Source of the DNA: Mycolicibacterium komossense
Lineage (GTDB): Bacteria > Actinomycetota > Actinomycetes > Mycobacteriales > Mycobacteriaceae
Direction: 5' to 3'
NCBI RefSeq assembly: GCF_025822605.1
Contig: NZ_JACKTY010000032.1
Location: 103,359 to 167,358, forward strand
DNA length: 64,000 nt
The translations under genes and the position numbers were made by a program. This document shows positions 1 to 7,499 of the stretch, in pieces. How positions within the stretch are numbered: position 1 is the first letter of the stretch; every line of letters starts with the position of its first letter. The notes beneath the pieces were generated by a model. The model searched no databases and was not told where the DNA came from. It saw nothing but the letters and a program-made list of their open reading frames with translations.

Positions 1-1006
1 CGCCGCCGCCAGACGCGAGGCCGCCGCCACCGGCGCCGAGTCCGCGCCCTCCTGCGGATCCACTCCCGGTGAGGAATTGGGGCCCGCCGCCCGGTGCTAT
101 TGCGCTACCCGGCGTGGGTGAGCCTTTTAGTGCGCCGCCGATAGCCGCGGCCGGTCCGCCCGGGGGCGCAGCGGCGGGAAGTGCCGCTGGGTTTGAAACC
201 CCCGCTATCTGGCCGCCCGCTAGGTCGCCGGCTCCTTGCAGGTTCGCGCCAGGTGTACCGGTAGGCACATTCGGTGAGCTGACGGCGTTGGCAGGGGCTG
301 AAGCGCTGCTTGTTGATCCTGGACCTGCCTGTTGTCCGAAGAGGTCGGCGCCAGCGAGGTTTCCTGCGGGGGACTCTGCTGTTCCCGCAGTCTGTTTGAG
401 CGTGTTTTCAACCTGCTGCGTTAGCTCCTCTTTACTGAGCGGCGACGGTACAGCGAGGTTTAGGCCAAGTTCCTTCGCCAGTTGATCAGGCGTACGTCCG
501 TCGCCTTGTGCGGTGAGTACTTTCTGTACAGCGTCCTTAATCTGGTCAACGTGTTGCGTTGTCAGATGGGCTGCGTACGTTTGCGATTCGACACAGATCG
601 TACTGATCCTTGCTAACTTTGTAGCTATATCGCCTTTAGCTTTTATGATCGCAGCGATAGCGTCGTTACCCTTTTGTGCAACCTCGCGAAGATTCGATCT
701 CAAGCTCTCCAGAGTTGAGCCAGCTCTGCTATACGAGTCCTTCTTTACGCCATTCTTTTCTGCGAGATCGCCCGCATGAATTTCACCCTGATGAAAGGCG
801 TTTACCGCGGCATCGGCCGCGTCGCCAAGTTCATTAGCTAGTGGGCCCTGCCTGACATTTGCAAGATCGCGTTGATAGTTCTGAAATAGCTCTTTGGTGG
901 ATCCTCGGTTTCGCGAAGATGCGTTTGCAGCCTCGGTATATGCTCCACTTGGTCAATACGGGCCAATGAGTTGGAGAGTCCATTTTCCGGGAGGATAGTC
1001 CATCAT
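1..1006 (-). pseudogene. Ala/Gly-rich type VII-like protein with an in-frame stop (3' end off window)
   Basis: The reading frame begins with a tandem ATG pair at 1006 that overlaps the stop of the upstream gene by 4 bp, and starts MMDYPPGKWTLQLIGPY. It meets a TGA at 953-955. The same frame then stays open to the window edge: a helical, WXG/ESX-like region (for example AADAAVNAFHQGEIHAG), a second helical region with QLAKELGLNLAVPSPLSKEE, then a long Ala/Gly/Pro-rich tail. No ATG or GTG lies soon after the stop, so a simple restart is unlikely. The PPGKW start is shared with the remnant at 1623-1850. The function is unknown; an ESX-secreted or associated protein is an inference from composition. 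The stop is either a real nonsense mutation or a base error. Confidence 0.6.
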
Positions 1007-1572
1007 TGGCAGGCCTGAACATACTTAGCATCAGCTGCATTTAGTTTGGCGTAGGCGACGTCCGTTTCTTCCTTTGGGGCCAATGCAATTTGGAGGAGTG
1101 TCGCTTCTTGATATGCTGTAGCGGTCTCGCGTACGGCTGTTGCCAGCTTATTTGAGGTGGCTGGATATTGATTAAGGGTGGCAAGAAAATAGCCAGCACT
1201 CGCAATCGAGCCAACTCTGATATTGACCGCGATAACAAATTTTTGCGTTGGGTCGTCGCTAGACTGGCCACCGGCGGTCTGAGTCGCGCGGTTTACTAAG
1301 TCGTGCGCGGCACACACTGCCGCCTTCGCGTCAGAGATCTGCTGGTCGCTGAAGTTTGTTGTCGCGTCAGGCGGTGTCGGAGGCACAGGCGTCGGCTTAA
1401 ACCATGACCCGACGGCCACCGCCACCGCGATCAGGGCAACTACAAGCGAGATCACGACTGGCGTACGAGACTGTTTCGGAGCAGGCGCCGCCCAGCTAGG
1501 TGGTGAAGCCTGCGGAGATCCAGGAGGCGGCCAATGTCCTCCCGGAGTGTTTCCGTACGGCGAGGAACTCAT
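1003..1572 (-). CDS. Ala/Pro-rich single-pass membrane protein
   Basis: This 189-aa protein has a Pro-rich cytoplasmic N-terminus (about residues 1-38), one transmembrane helix (about 39-58, PVVISLVVALIAVAVAVGSW) and an extracytoplasmic helical domain with Cys near the start (AAVCAAHDL) and at the end (YVQACQ), perhaps a disulfide. It is the intact paralogue of the broken gene at 1847-2379; the two align along the extracytoplasmic domain (DAKAAVCAAHD versus DAKKAVCEAYD). Its stop overlaps the start of the next gene by 4 bp (ATGA), so the two are probably translationally coupled. The exact function is unknown. Confidence 0.8.
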   Translation of the reverse strand: MSSSPYGNTPGGHWPPPGSPQASPPSWAAPAPKQSRTPVVISLVVALIAVAVAVGSWFKPTPVPPTPPDATTNFSDQQISDAKAAVCAAHDLVNRATQTAGGQSSDDPTQKFVIAVNIRVGSIASAGYFLATLNQYPATSNKLATAVRETATAYQEATLLQIALAPKEETDVAYAKLNAADAKYVQACQ

Positions 1573-1622
1573 ACCTGCGATCGTATCGCCGTTTTACCGC
1601 ACCGCTAGTCACTCGCGGCGGA

Positions 1623-1850
1623 TCACGGCCAGGCCCTCTTGGTGACCGCAGTCGAAGCGCTTAGCTCTGCCAGTCGAAAGGCGCTGATGCAGCGCGCAAG
1701 CGGGTCGGCATCCACGAGTCCGACGCCCAGCAAGCTGCTACGACGACGTAGTTGTAGCTCGATTCGGTTATCGCTTCTGTCGCCTGTTCACTCGGCGAGT
1801 AACGCCCGACCAATTGGGGCCAACCACTTACCAGGGGGTGGATCCGTCAT
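1623..1850 (-). pseudogene. Degenerate copy of the PPGKW-start protein
   Basis: An ATG at 1850 overlaps the stop of the upstream pseudogene (ATGA) exactly as in the intact-looking copy of the module. It encodes MTDPPPGKWLAPIGRALLAE and then a TGA at 1788-1790. The frame stays open for about 54 more codons to a TGA at 1623-1625, but that part has no clear likeness to the other copy. The position, overlap and PPGKW motif identify it as the second gene of a duplicated pair, now truncated and decayed. The assignment beyond the first 20 codons is weak. Confidence 0.45.
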
Positions 1851-2379
1851 TTGCAGGCTTTTTTGGCTTCTGAATCGGCAGCATCCAGTTGAAAATTAAA
1901 CTGCTGGAGATCAGCTGGCTGCGACCTCGCAAGTTGTGCAAGCACTATTTCGTCGTATGCCGATGCCGTCTTTCGAAAGGTGCCCGCTAGGTCTGGCGGC
2001 GTTGCGGGATTTTATGTAAGCGCCTGACGAAGGTAATCAGAATTGACGTGGGTGGCAAGACGAGTGTTCAAGGCAATGATGAGTTGGACATTTGGATCGG
2101 TGCTGGATTGACCATCAGAGCCGGCTAGCGCCGCATAGGCCTTGTCATAGGCCTCACACACCGCCTTCTTCGCATCCGCAACCTGCTGCTCGCTGTGCTG
2201 CGGTGCGATCTCCGCCGGTGCGGCGGCCTGAGCGGCCGGTCTCAGTAACGCGACGACTCCAGGCGCAATCGCGATCACGATCCCAACGAACGCCCGGACC
2301 ATCGGGACACGCGAGGGCTTGGGTGCGGGCGGCGGTCCCCAAGTCGGTTACGGGGACCGTAATACAGCGGGTTTGTCAT
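1847..2379 (-). pseudogene. Broken paralogue of the Ala/Pro-rich membrane protein
   Basis: An ATG at 2379 opens MTNPLYYGP, then the frame must shift by one base near 2345-2352 to continue as PTWGPPPAPKPSRVP, a hydrophobic segment (VRAFVGIVIAIAPGVVALL) and the same extracytoplasmic domain as the gene at 1003-1572. A TAA at 2012-2014 interrupts it. The same frame continues as NPATPPDLAGTFRKTASAY and on to ADSEAKKACK before a TGA at 1847-1849, matching the C-terminal third of the intact paralogue (QYPATSNKLATAVRETATAY). Two independent lesions, a frameshift and a stop, make real decay more likely than one sequencing error. Confidence 0.7.
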
Positions 2380-2502
2380 GGGCGAAGCGTGTCTACCTGC
2401 AGCGGAAGCACTATTCACGCTGGAGAACCGGGCCAAAGCCGCCCAGAATCGTGTCTAAACCTTTACTTGACCTTCCGATGCCCAGGCCCAAGCATTGACA
2501 GG

Positions 2503-3171
2503 GTGGTGCGTCGACTCCTTCATGCGTTGCTCGCATCTGCGTGCGCAGCGATGCTGGCCGTTTCTTCTGCACCTCTCGGCACGGCGGAGACCACCCCGTG
2601 GTTCGCCAACCAGGTCGGCGGCGCCACTCAGGTGATCTCAGTGGTGGGCACCGGCGGTTCGGACGCGAAGATGGACGTCTACCAGCGCACCGCGTCTGGC
2701 TGGGAGCCGGTCGCGGCCGGCATCGCGGCGAAGATTGGTGCGAAGGGCATGTCGGCCGATCACACTGACGGCTCGATGATGACGCCGATGGGCTTCTACA
2801 GCCTGGACTTCGCATTCGGCACCGCGCCGAATCCGGGCGGTGGCTTGCAGTACGTCCAGGTTACCCCGGACTACTGGTGGGACGGCGACATGAAAAGCCC
2901 GACCTACAACACCATGCAGGTGTGCAAGAAAGCGCAATGCCCGTTCAGCACAGACCCGGCCAGCGGTACCGAGAACCTCGACATCTCGGCCTACAAACAC
3001 GCCATCGTGATGGGTGTGAACAAGGAGCGCGTGCCCGGTAAGGGCGGCGCGTTCTTCGTACACACCACCGACGGCGGATCGACCGCGGGTTGCGTCGCGA
3101 TCGACGACGCCACCCTGGTCAACATCATGAAGTGGCTGCAGCCCGGCGCCGTGATCGCGGTCTCCAAGTAG
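2503..3171 (+). CDS. Secreted L,D-transpeptidase-like (YkuD-type) protein
   Basis: This 222-aa protein starts at one of two adjacent GTG codons (2503 or 2506), chosen because a classical signal peptide follows (RRLLHALLASACAAMLAVSS, cleavage near TAE). The C-terminal part carries the YkuD catalytic signature H-x(n)-S-x-G-C: FFVHTTDGGSTAGCVAI, with His about 187 and Cys about 197. Enzymes of this fold form 3-3 peptidoglycan cross-links or attach proteins in the cell wall. It is shorter than the lipoprotein Ldts of mycobacteria and lacks their Ig-like domains, so a minimal periplasmic member is likely. The longer in-frame extension upstream of 2503 is low-complexity Arg/Pro-rich and was rejected. 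Confidence 0.8.
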   Translation: MVRRLLHALLASACAAMLAVSSAPLGTAETTPWFANQVGGATQVISVVGTGGSDAKMDVYQRTASGWEPVAAGIAAKIGAKGMSADHTDGSMMTPMGFYSLDFAFGTAPNPGGGLQYVQVTPDYWWDGDMKSPTYNTMQVCKKAQCPFSTDPASGTENLDISAYKHAIVMGVNKERVPGKGGAFFVHTTDGGSTAGCVAIDDATLVNIMKWLQPGAVIAVSK

Positions 3172-3185
3172 CCACCTTCACCTAG

Positions 3186-3644
3186 TTACAGCGCCAGCGC
3201 CGCACCAGGATTGATTTTGAAATCCAGCGCTTTGAGCGACAGCTGCGCGTCGTAGGTCCGGTCGTATCCGGTGAGGCTCAGCTTCCAGCCGTCGGGCGTG
3301 CGCCGGTACTTGTCGCGATAGAAACCGGCGCCGATCAAGAGGAAGTCGAGCTCGGGCACGATCACCTTGTCCTGCAGGTACCAGATGGCGGTCGCCTCGT
3401 CGCCGTCGATGGCGATTTCGGGATGGGTCACCCGGTGTTCGGTGATGACGTTCGCCGGCAGCGACGTCCGCATGTACTCGACCAGCGACTCCCGGTCGGT
3501 GAAGCTGTGTGTCTCGCCGAGTGACGACCCGTAGTTGCCGATGATGTCCTCGGTCATGGTGTCGGCGAAATCGTCCCAGTGCTTGGTATCGAGCGCGCGC
3601 ATGTAGCGGTACTTCACGACTTTGATGTCTTCCAGATCACCCAT
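3186..3644 (-). CDS. SnoaL-like (NTF2 fold) protein
   Basis: About 152 aa when started at the Met of MGDLEDIKVVKYRYMRALD; upstream in-frame Mets exist but look non-coding. The sequence fits the SnoaL/NTF2 cone fold: an N-terminal helix with YRYMRALDTKHWDDFADTM, TEHRVTHPEI, a Trp-Tyr strand and a C-terminal YRRTPDGWKLS strand. Members include small-molecule isomerases and dehydratases such as steroid and bile-acid types, but the substrate cannot be read from the sequence. It is convergent with the L,D-transpeptidase, 14 bp away. Confidence 0.75.
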   Translation of the reverse strand: MGDLEDIKVVKYRYMRALDTKHWDDFADTMTEDIIGNYGSSLGETHSFTDRESLVEYMRTSLPANVITEHRVTHPEIAIDGDEATAIWYLQDKVIVPELDFLLIGAGFYRDKYRRTPDGWKLSLTGYDRTYDAQLSLKALDFKINPGAALAL

Positions 3645-3848
3645 GGGACCCATTGCAACACACATCACAGCACGGGCAGCGACACAGGTAGCCGACTACG
3701 TGTGCGCATAGTCGCGAGCGTTCTCATCGCGGGTATCTTCGGCTTGGTCACCGACGCGCTGTCCGACGCGGCCGGAATCGTCATAGTCGTGGCAGGCATT
3801 GCGGGCGCCACACTGGTGAAGAAGTTCGTCCCGGCAAGGAGTCCACAC

Positions 3849-4466
3849 ATGAGCAAGCTGGCCATCATCTACTACTCGGCCACCGGCCACGGCACGAACA
3901 TGGCCTACCGCATCGCTGAGGCGGCTGAGGCCGCCGGCGCCGAGGTCCGGGTCCGGCACATCGCCGAGACCCGCGAGCCGGAGACCTTCGCGCACAATCC
4001 GGCGTGGACCGCCAACTACGAGGCCACCAAAGACCTGCCCGTGGCGACCGGTGAGGATATCGACTGGGCCGATGCCGTCATCTTCGGCTCACCCACCCGG
4101 TTCGGTTCACCCGCCTCGCAGTTCCGCAACTTCATCGACACCCTCGGCGGCTTATGGGCGCAGGGCAAGTTGGCTGACAAGGTGTACGCGGGTTTCACGT
4201 CGTCGCAGACCGAGCACGGCGGCCAGGAGACCACGCTGCTGGCGCTCTACATCTCGCTCATGCATTTCGGTGGCATCCTGGTCCCGCCCGGCTACACCGA
4301 CGGGATCAAGTTCGCCGACGGAAATCCCTACGGCGTCAGCCATGTCACGGGCCCGGAGAACAAGCTTGAGATCAGCGAAACGACCGCTGCGGCACTGGAT
4401 CACCTGGCCCGGCGGGTGGTGACTGTCACCGATCGTCTGGTCGGTTCCGCTGCAGATACTGGTTAG
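3849..4466 (+). CDS. wrbA: WrbA-type NAD(P)H:quinone oxidoreductase (flavodoxin fold)
   Basis: This 205-aa protein opens with the FMN phosphate-binding loop YYSATGHGTNMA (residues about 8-19) and has the WrbA signatures GSPTRFG and SSQTEHGGQETT. WrbA enzymes reduce quinones by two electrons with FMN and limit redox cycling. The start at 3849 is set by a strong ribosome-binding site (AAGGAG, 8 bp upstream). The same frame is open upstream and encodes a hydrophobic stretch, treated separately. The 3' end overlaps the convergent TetR gene by 41 bp. Confidence 0.88.
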   Translation: MSKLAIIYYSATGHGTNMAYRIAEAAEAAGAEVRVRHIAETREPETFAHNPAWTANYEATKDLPVATGEDIDWADAVIFGSPTRFGSPASQFRNFIDTLGGLWAQGKLADKVYAGFTSSQTEHGGQETTLLALYISLMHFGGILVPPGYTDGIKFADGNPYGVSHVTGPENKLEISETTAAALDHLARRVVTVTDRLVGSAADTG

Positions 4467-5043
4467 CCATCTCGACGAGCGTTCGCCGCTCACGTTCCCA
4501 GTCGATCGGCCCGTGGATGATCATCTCGACCAACACCATGCCGCGCAGTGCTGCCCAAATAACCTCGGCGACAGCATGGTCGGCTGGATCGTCGGAGATC
4601 AGCCGGCCCAGGCCGCTGATCGCGTCGTTCATCTCCAGGAGATGCCGGCGGGAGCTTTCGCCGAGGGAGCCCCGGCTGGCCCGCAGGATCTCGAACGCCG
4701 CCAGCGACGTCGGGCTGCTGTAGCAGTTCCAGGCGATGTCGACGACGGTCTCGATGCGTTGTTGCAGGGGAAGGTCGCTCACGGGCGCTGACGACAGGCT
4801 CTCCACCAGTTTCGCCACCCCGTCATCGACGACCGCCATCAGCAGGCCGTTGCGATCACCGAAGTGGTACTGGATCACGCCCCAGGTAACGCCAGCACGC
4901 TCGGCGACGTGCTTGGCCGTCGCCGCCGAATATCCCTCTTCGACGATGCATCGCACGGTCTCGTCGATGATCTTGACGCGCGTGTCGTCGCCACGCTTGC
5001 GGGGCGCGGAGGTGCTGCGAGTGGGCGTAGACGAAGTTGTCAT
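4426..5043 (-). CDS. TetR-family transcriptional regulator
   Basis: This 205-aa protein has an N-terminal TetR DNA-binding domain (DDTRVKIIDETVRCIVEEGY, then HVAERAGVTWGVIQYHFGDRN at about residues 42-63) and a C-terminal all-helical ligand domain. It is divergent from the 5082-6311 gene with only 38 bp between the starts, so control of itself and of that operon is the simplest inference. The ligand is unknown. Its 3' end overlaps wrbA tail to tail. Confidence 0.85.
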   Translation of the reverse strand: MTTSSTPTRSTSAPRKRGDDTRVKIIDETVRCIVEEGYSAATAKHVAERAGVTWGVIQYHFGDRNGLLMAVVDDGVAKLVESLSSAPVSDLPLQQRIETVVDIAWNCYSSPTSLAAFEILRASRGSLGESSRRHLLEMNDAISGLGRLISDDPADHAVAEVIWAALRGMVLVEMIIHGPIDWERERRTLVEMANQYLQRNRPDDR

Positions 5044-5081
5044 TGTTGACTTTATAACATTGATCGCTCTATGTTTGGGGC
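5044..5081. promoter_or_regulatory. Divergent promoter/operator region of TetR and the 5082 operon
   Basis: The 38-bp gap between the divergent starts is AT-rich (TTGTTGACTTTATAACATTG), unlike the GC-rich surroundings. It contains a weak imperfect inverted repeat (TGTT/AACA). A TetR operator overlapping both promoters is expected here but is not proven by the symmetry. Confidence 0.4.
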
Positions 5082-6311
5082 GTGACTTCAGCCCACAGTC
5101 GCTTTGCGTCGCTGTCCAGCGACGAGCTCACCACTTTGGTCCCTGAATTACTGCTGCTCGGTCAGCTCATCGACCGATCCGGAATGGCCTGGTGCATAAG
5201 CAATTTCGGCCGTGAGGAGATGCTGCAGATCGCCATCGAGGAGTGGATGGGCGCCAGCCCGATCTACACCAGGCGGATGCAGAAAGCGCTGAGGTATGAG
5301 GGCGAGGACATCTTCACGATCTTCAAGGGCCTTCAGCTCGATATCGGCGCCCCGCCGCAGTTCATGGACTTCCGCTACACGGTGCATGACCGTTGGCGCG
5401 GCGAATTCCATCTCGATCACTGCGGAGCACTGCTCGACGTCGAACCGATGGGCGAGGACTACGTCCGCGGGATGTGCCACGACATCGAGGACCCGACGTT
5501 CGACGCCACTGCCGTCGCCACCAACCGGCGCGCGCAGATCCGGCCCATCCACCGGCCACCGCGGACGCCCGTCGACCGCAGTCCGCACTGTGCCTGGACC
5601 GTGATCATCGACGAGTCCTACCCGCCGGTGGAAGACCACCCGCACTTGGCGACAATCGCCGGAACCAAAGCTGCCAGTTGGGAATTGGCGCCGATCGACC
5701 CTAGTGACGACGGGCAGTCGGACTATTCGGGGCCACTCCTGGCCGATTTCGACTTCGCCGCGTTCTCACACTCGGCACTCGTGCGCATGGCCGACGAGGT
5801 GTGCCTGCAGATGCACCTGCTGAACCTGTCCTTCATCCTGTCGGTCAGCAAGCGCGCCGAGGGTGATCTTCTTCGGGAGATCTGCACCAAACAACTGATC
5901 GGCCTGGCCGGTATTGCCGCCGAGCGGATCCACAAGGCGCTCAAGCTGCCTGCGGGCGCCGAAGGGGTGCTGCGAGTGCTGGAACTGCACCCCATGCTGA
6001 ACCCCGCCGGCTACGTCGAGGCCGATATCGATGCGGGCAGGCTGCACGTCCACCGCTGCGCGTCCCATGACGACGGCGCTTGGATCTCGCTCTGCTCGCC
6101 GGCCTCGGTCCAGCCTCTGCAGGCCATCGCCACCGCTGTCGACCCGCATCTCGAAGTTCATGTCACCGGCACCGATACCGACTGGACCCTGGAACTTCAG
6201 CACAGCGACACCGTCGCCACAGTGCCCTCGGAAGTCGAGGTGGTCAAGTTCAGCGGCGGCGCCACCTGGGAGTTCGAGTCCCGGAAGTCTCTGCCGCTGA
6301 CCGTGGTCTGA
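5082..6311 (+). CDS. Conserved hypothetical protein, probably enzymatic partner of the next gene
   Basis: This 409-aa protein starts at a GTG. It is soluble, with no signal peptide or TM segment. Notable features are a conserved-looking stretch with many His, Cys and Asp residues (FHLDHCGALLDVEPMGEDY and VRGMCHDIEDPTF, about residues 105-145) and DRSPHCAWTVIIDESYPPVE, which could form a metal or substrate site. I do not recognise a named family. It is followed after only 4 bp by an oxidoreductase, so the two are probably one operon under the divergent TetR regulator. Confidence 0.75.
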   Translation: MTSAHSRFASLSSDELTTLVPELLLLGQLIDRSGMAWCISNFGREEMLQIAIEEWMGASPIYTRRMQKALRYEGEDIFTIFKGLQLDIGAPPQFMDFRYTVHDRWRGEFHLDHCGALLDVEPMGEDYVRGMCHDIEDPTFDATAVATNRRAQIRPIHRPPRTPVDRSPHCAWTVIIDESYPPVEDHPHLATIAGTKAASWELAPIDPSDDGQSDYSGPLLADFDFAAFSHSALVRMADEVCLQMHLLNLSFILSVSKRAEGDLLREICTKQLIGLAGIAAERIHKALKLPAGAEGVLRVLELHPMLNPAGYVEADIDAGRLHVHRCASHDDGAWISLCSPASVQPLQAIATAVDPHLEVHVTGTDTDWTLELQHSDTVATVPSEVEVVKFSGGATWEFESRKSLPLTVV

Positions 6312-6315
6312 GCCG

Positions 6316-7383
6316 ATGCCCTATCGGGTCGTGCAATGGGCCACCGGAGCGGTCGGCCGGGAAGCGCTGCGGGGCATCCTCGACCATCCCGATCTCGAGC
6401 TGGTCGGCGTCAAGGCCTACTCCGAGAACAAAAAGGGCGTCGACGCCGGCGTACTGGTGGACCGGCCACACACCGGGATAACAGCCACCACCGACATAGA
6501 CCAGCTGCTGACGAACACCGTCGACTGCGTGCTCTACACCCCGCGCACCCCGTCGGTCGACGATGTCTGCCGAATTCTGTCCTCGGGCGCCAACGTGGTT
6601 ACCACGGCGTTCGCCTTCCACCCCGCCAGCACCGAGCCGGCCGATCGCGACCGCCTGCTCGCAGCCTGCCGGACGGGCGGCAGCTCCCTGCACGGAACCG
6701 GTCTGAATCCGGGAAATCTCGGCGCCGTCCTGCCGTTGGCGATGGCCGGCATGTGCCGCGACATCTCGGCGGTGACCATCCAGGAACGGGCGGACTGGTC
6801 GATGTATGACAGCGTCGACATCACGTTCGGGCAGATGATGTTCGGCGCTGATCCGGCCGACGTCACCGCCGAGGTGCCGAGTCTGGCCTATACGAGTGAT
6901 CTTTTCCGCCAACAGGTTTGGTTACTCGGTGAGTCGCTGGGCGCGGATTTGGACGAGGTGACCACCGAGCTGGAAATCGTCCCGGCCAGTGTCGACCGCG
7001 ACGTCTTCGGCACGACGTTGAAGGCGGGCACCGTCGCGGGACAGCGGTGGCGCTGGACGGGCCGTCGCGCCGGGCAGGCGGTAATCCAGGTCGAAACCCT
7101 GTGGACGGTGGGGGAGCGGCAGCCGAAACATTGGCCGACGCCGCAGCACGGCTGGACGATCACCATCGAGGGCACGCCGTCGATACAGGCGCACGTGGTC
7201 ACTCTGGCCAGCTTCGTGCGCGATGTGCCTCTGAGCGATCACGTACAGGCGGCGAGCGTGGCCACGGCTATGCAAGCCGTCAACGCGGTACCCGCTGTCT
7301 GTCAGGCAGCACCCGGCTTCGTGACGATGGCCGACATCCCGTTCGTCTGGAACCGCGCCGCTGCGGGTTCGCCCCACCTGTGA
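6316..7383 (+). CDS. Dihydrodipicolinate reductase-like NAD(P)-dependent oxidoreductase
   Basis: This 355-aa protein begins MPYRVVQWATGAVGREALRG, the Rossmann dinucleotide-binding motif G-A-V-G-R typical of the mycobacterial family annotated as dihydrodipicolinate reductase-like or NAD(P)H-dependent amine dehydrogenase-like. The middle contains SLHGTGLNPGNLG, and the C-terminal half is the substrate-binding domain. A role in lysine synthesis is unlikely because it is longer than DapB and lacks its DapB motif. It lies 4 bp after the preceding gene and is probably co-transcribed. Confidence 0.8.
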   Translation: MPYRVVQWATGAVGREALRGILDHPDLELVGVKAYSENKKGVDAGVLVDRPHTGITATTDIDQLLTNTVDCVLYTPRTPSVDDVCRILSSGANVVTTAFAFHPASTEPADRDRLLAACRTGGSSLHGTGLNPGNLGAVLPLAMAGMCRDISAVTIQERADWSMYDSVDITFGQMMFGADPADVTAEVPSLAYTSDLFRQQVWLLGESLGADLDEVTTELEIVPASVDRDVFGTTLKAGTVAGQRWRWTGRRAGQAVIQVETLWTVGERQPKHWPTPQHGWTITIEGTPSIQAHVVTLASFVRDVPLSDHVQAASVATAMQAVNAVPAVCQAAPGFVTMADIPFVWNRAAAGSPHL

Positions 7384-7499
7384 AGGCCTGTGAGCAGGCT
7401 ATGAGTGCGGGCACAAGCGAGTGTCGGGGGCGTAGCGGCCTCTGAATGACGGCTATCGTGTGCTCTGCCCGCTGATCGTCGGAATGCAAGGTGTACGTA

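Noticed and set aside
2092..2502. N-terminal extension of the L,D-transpeptidase frame
   Set aside because: Low-complexity Arg/Pro/Ser sequence overlapping the other-strand pseudogene; a signal peptide begins at 2503.
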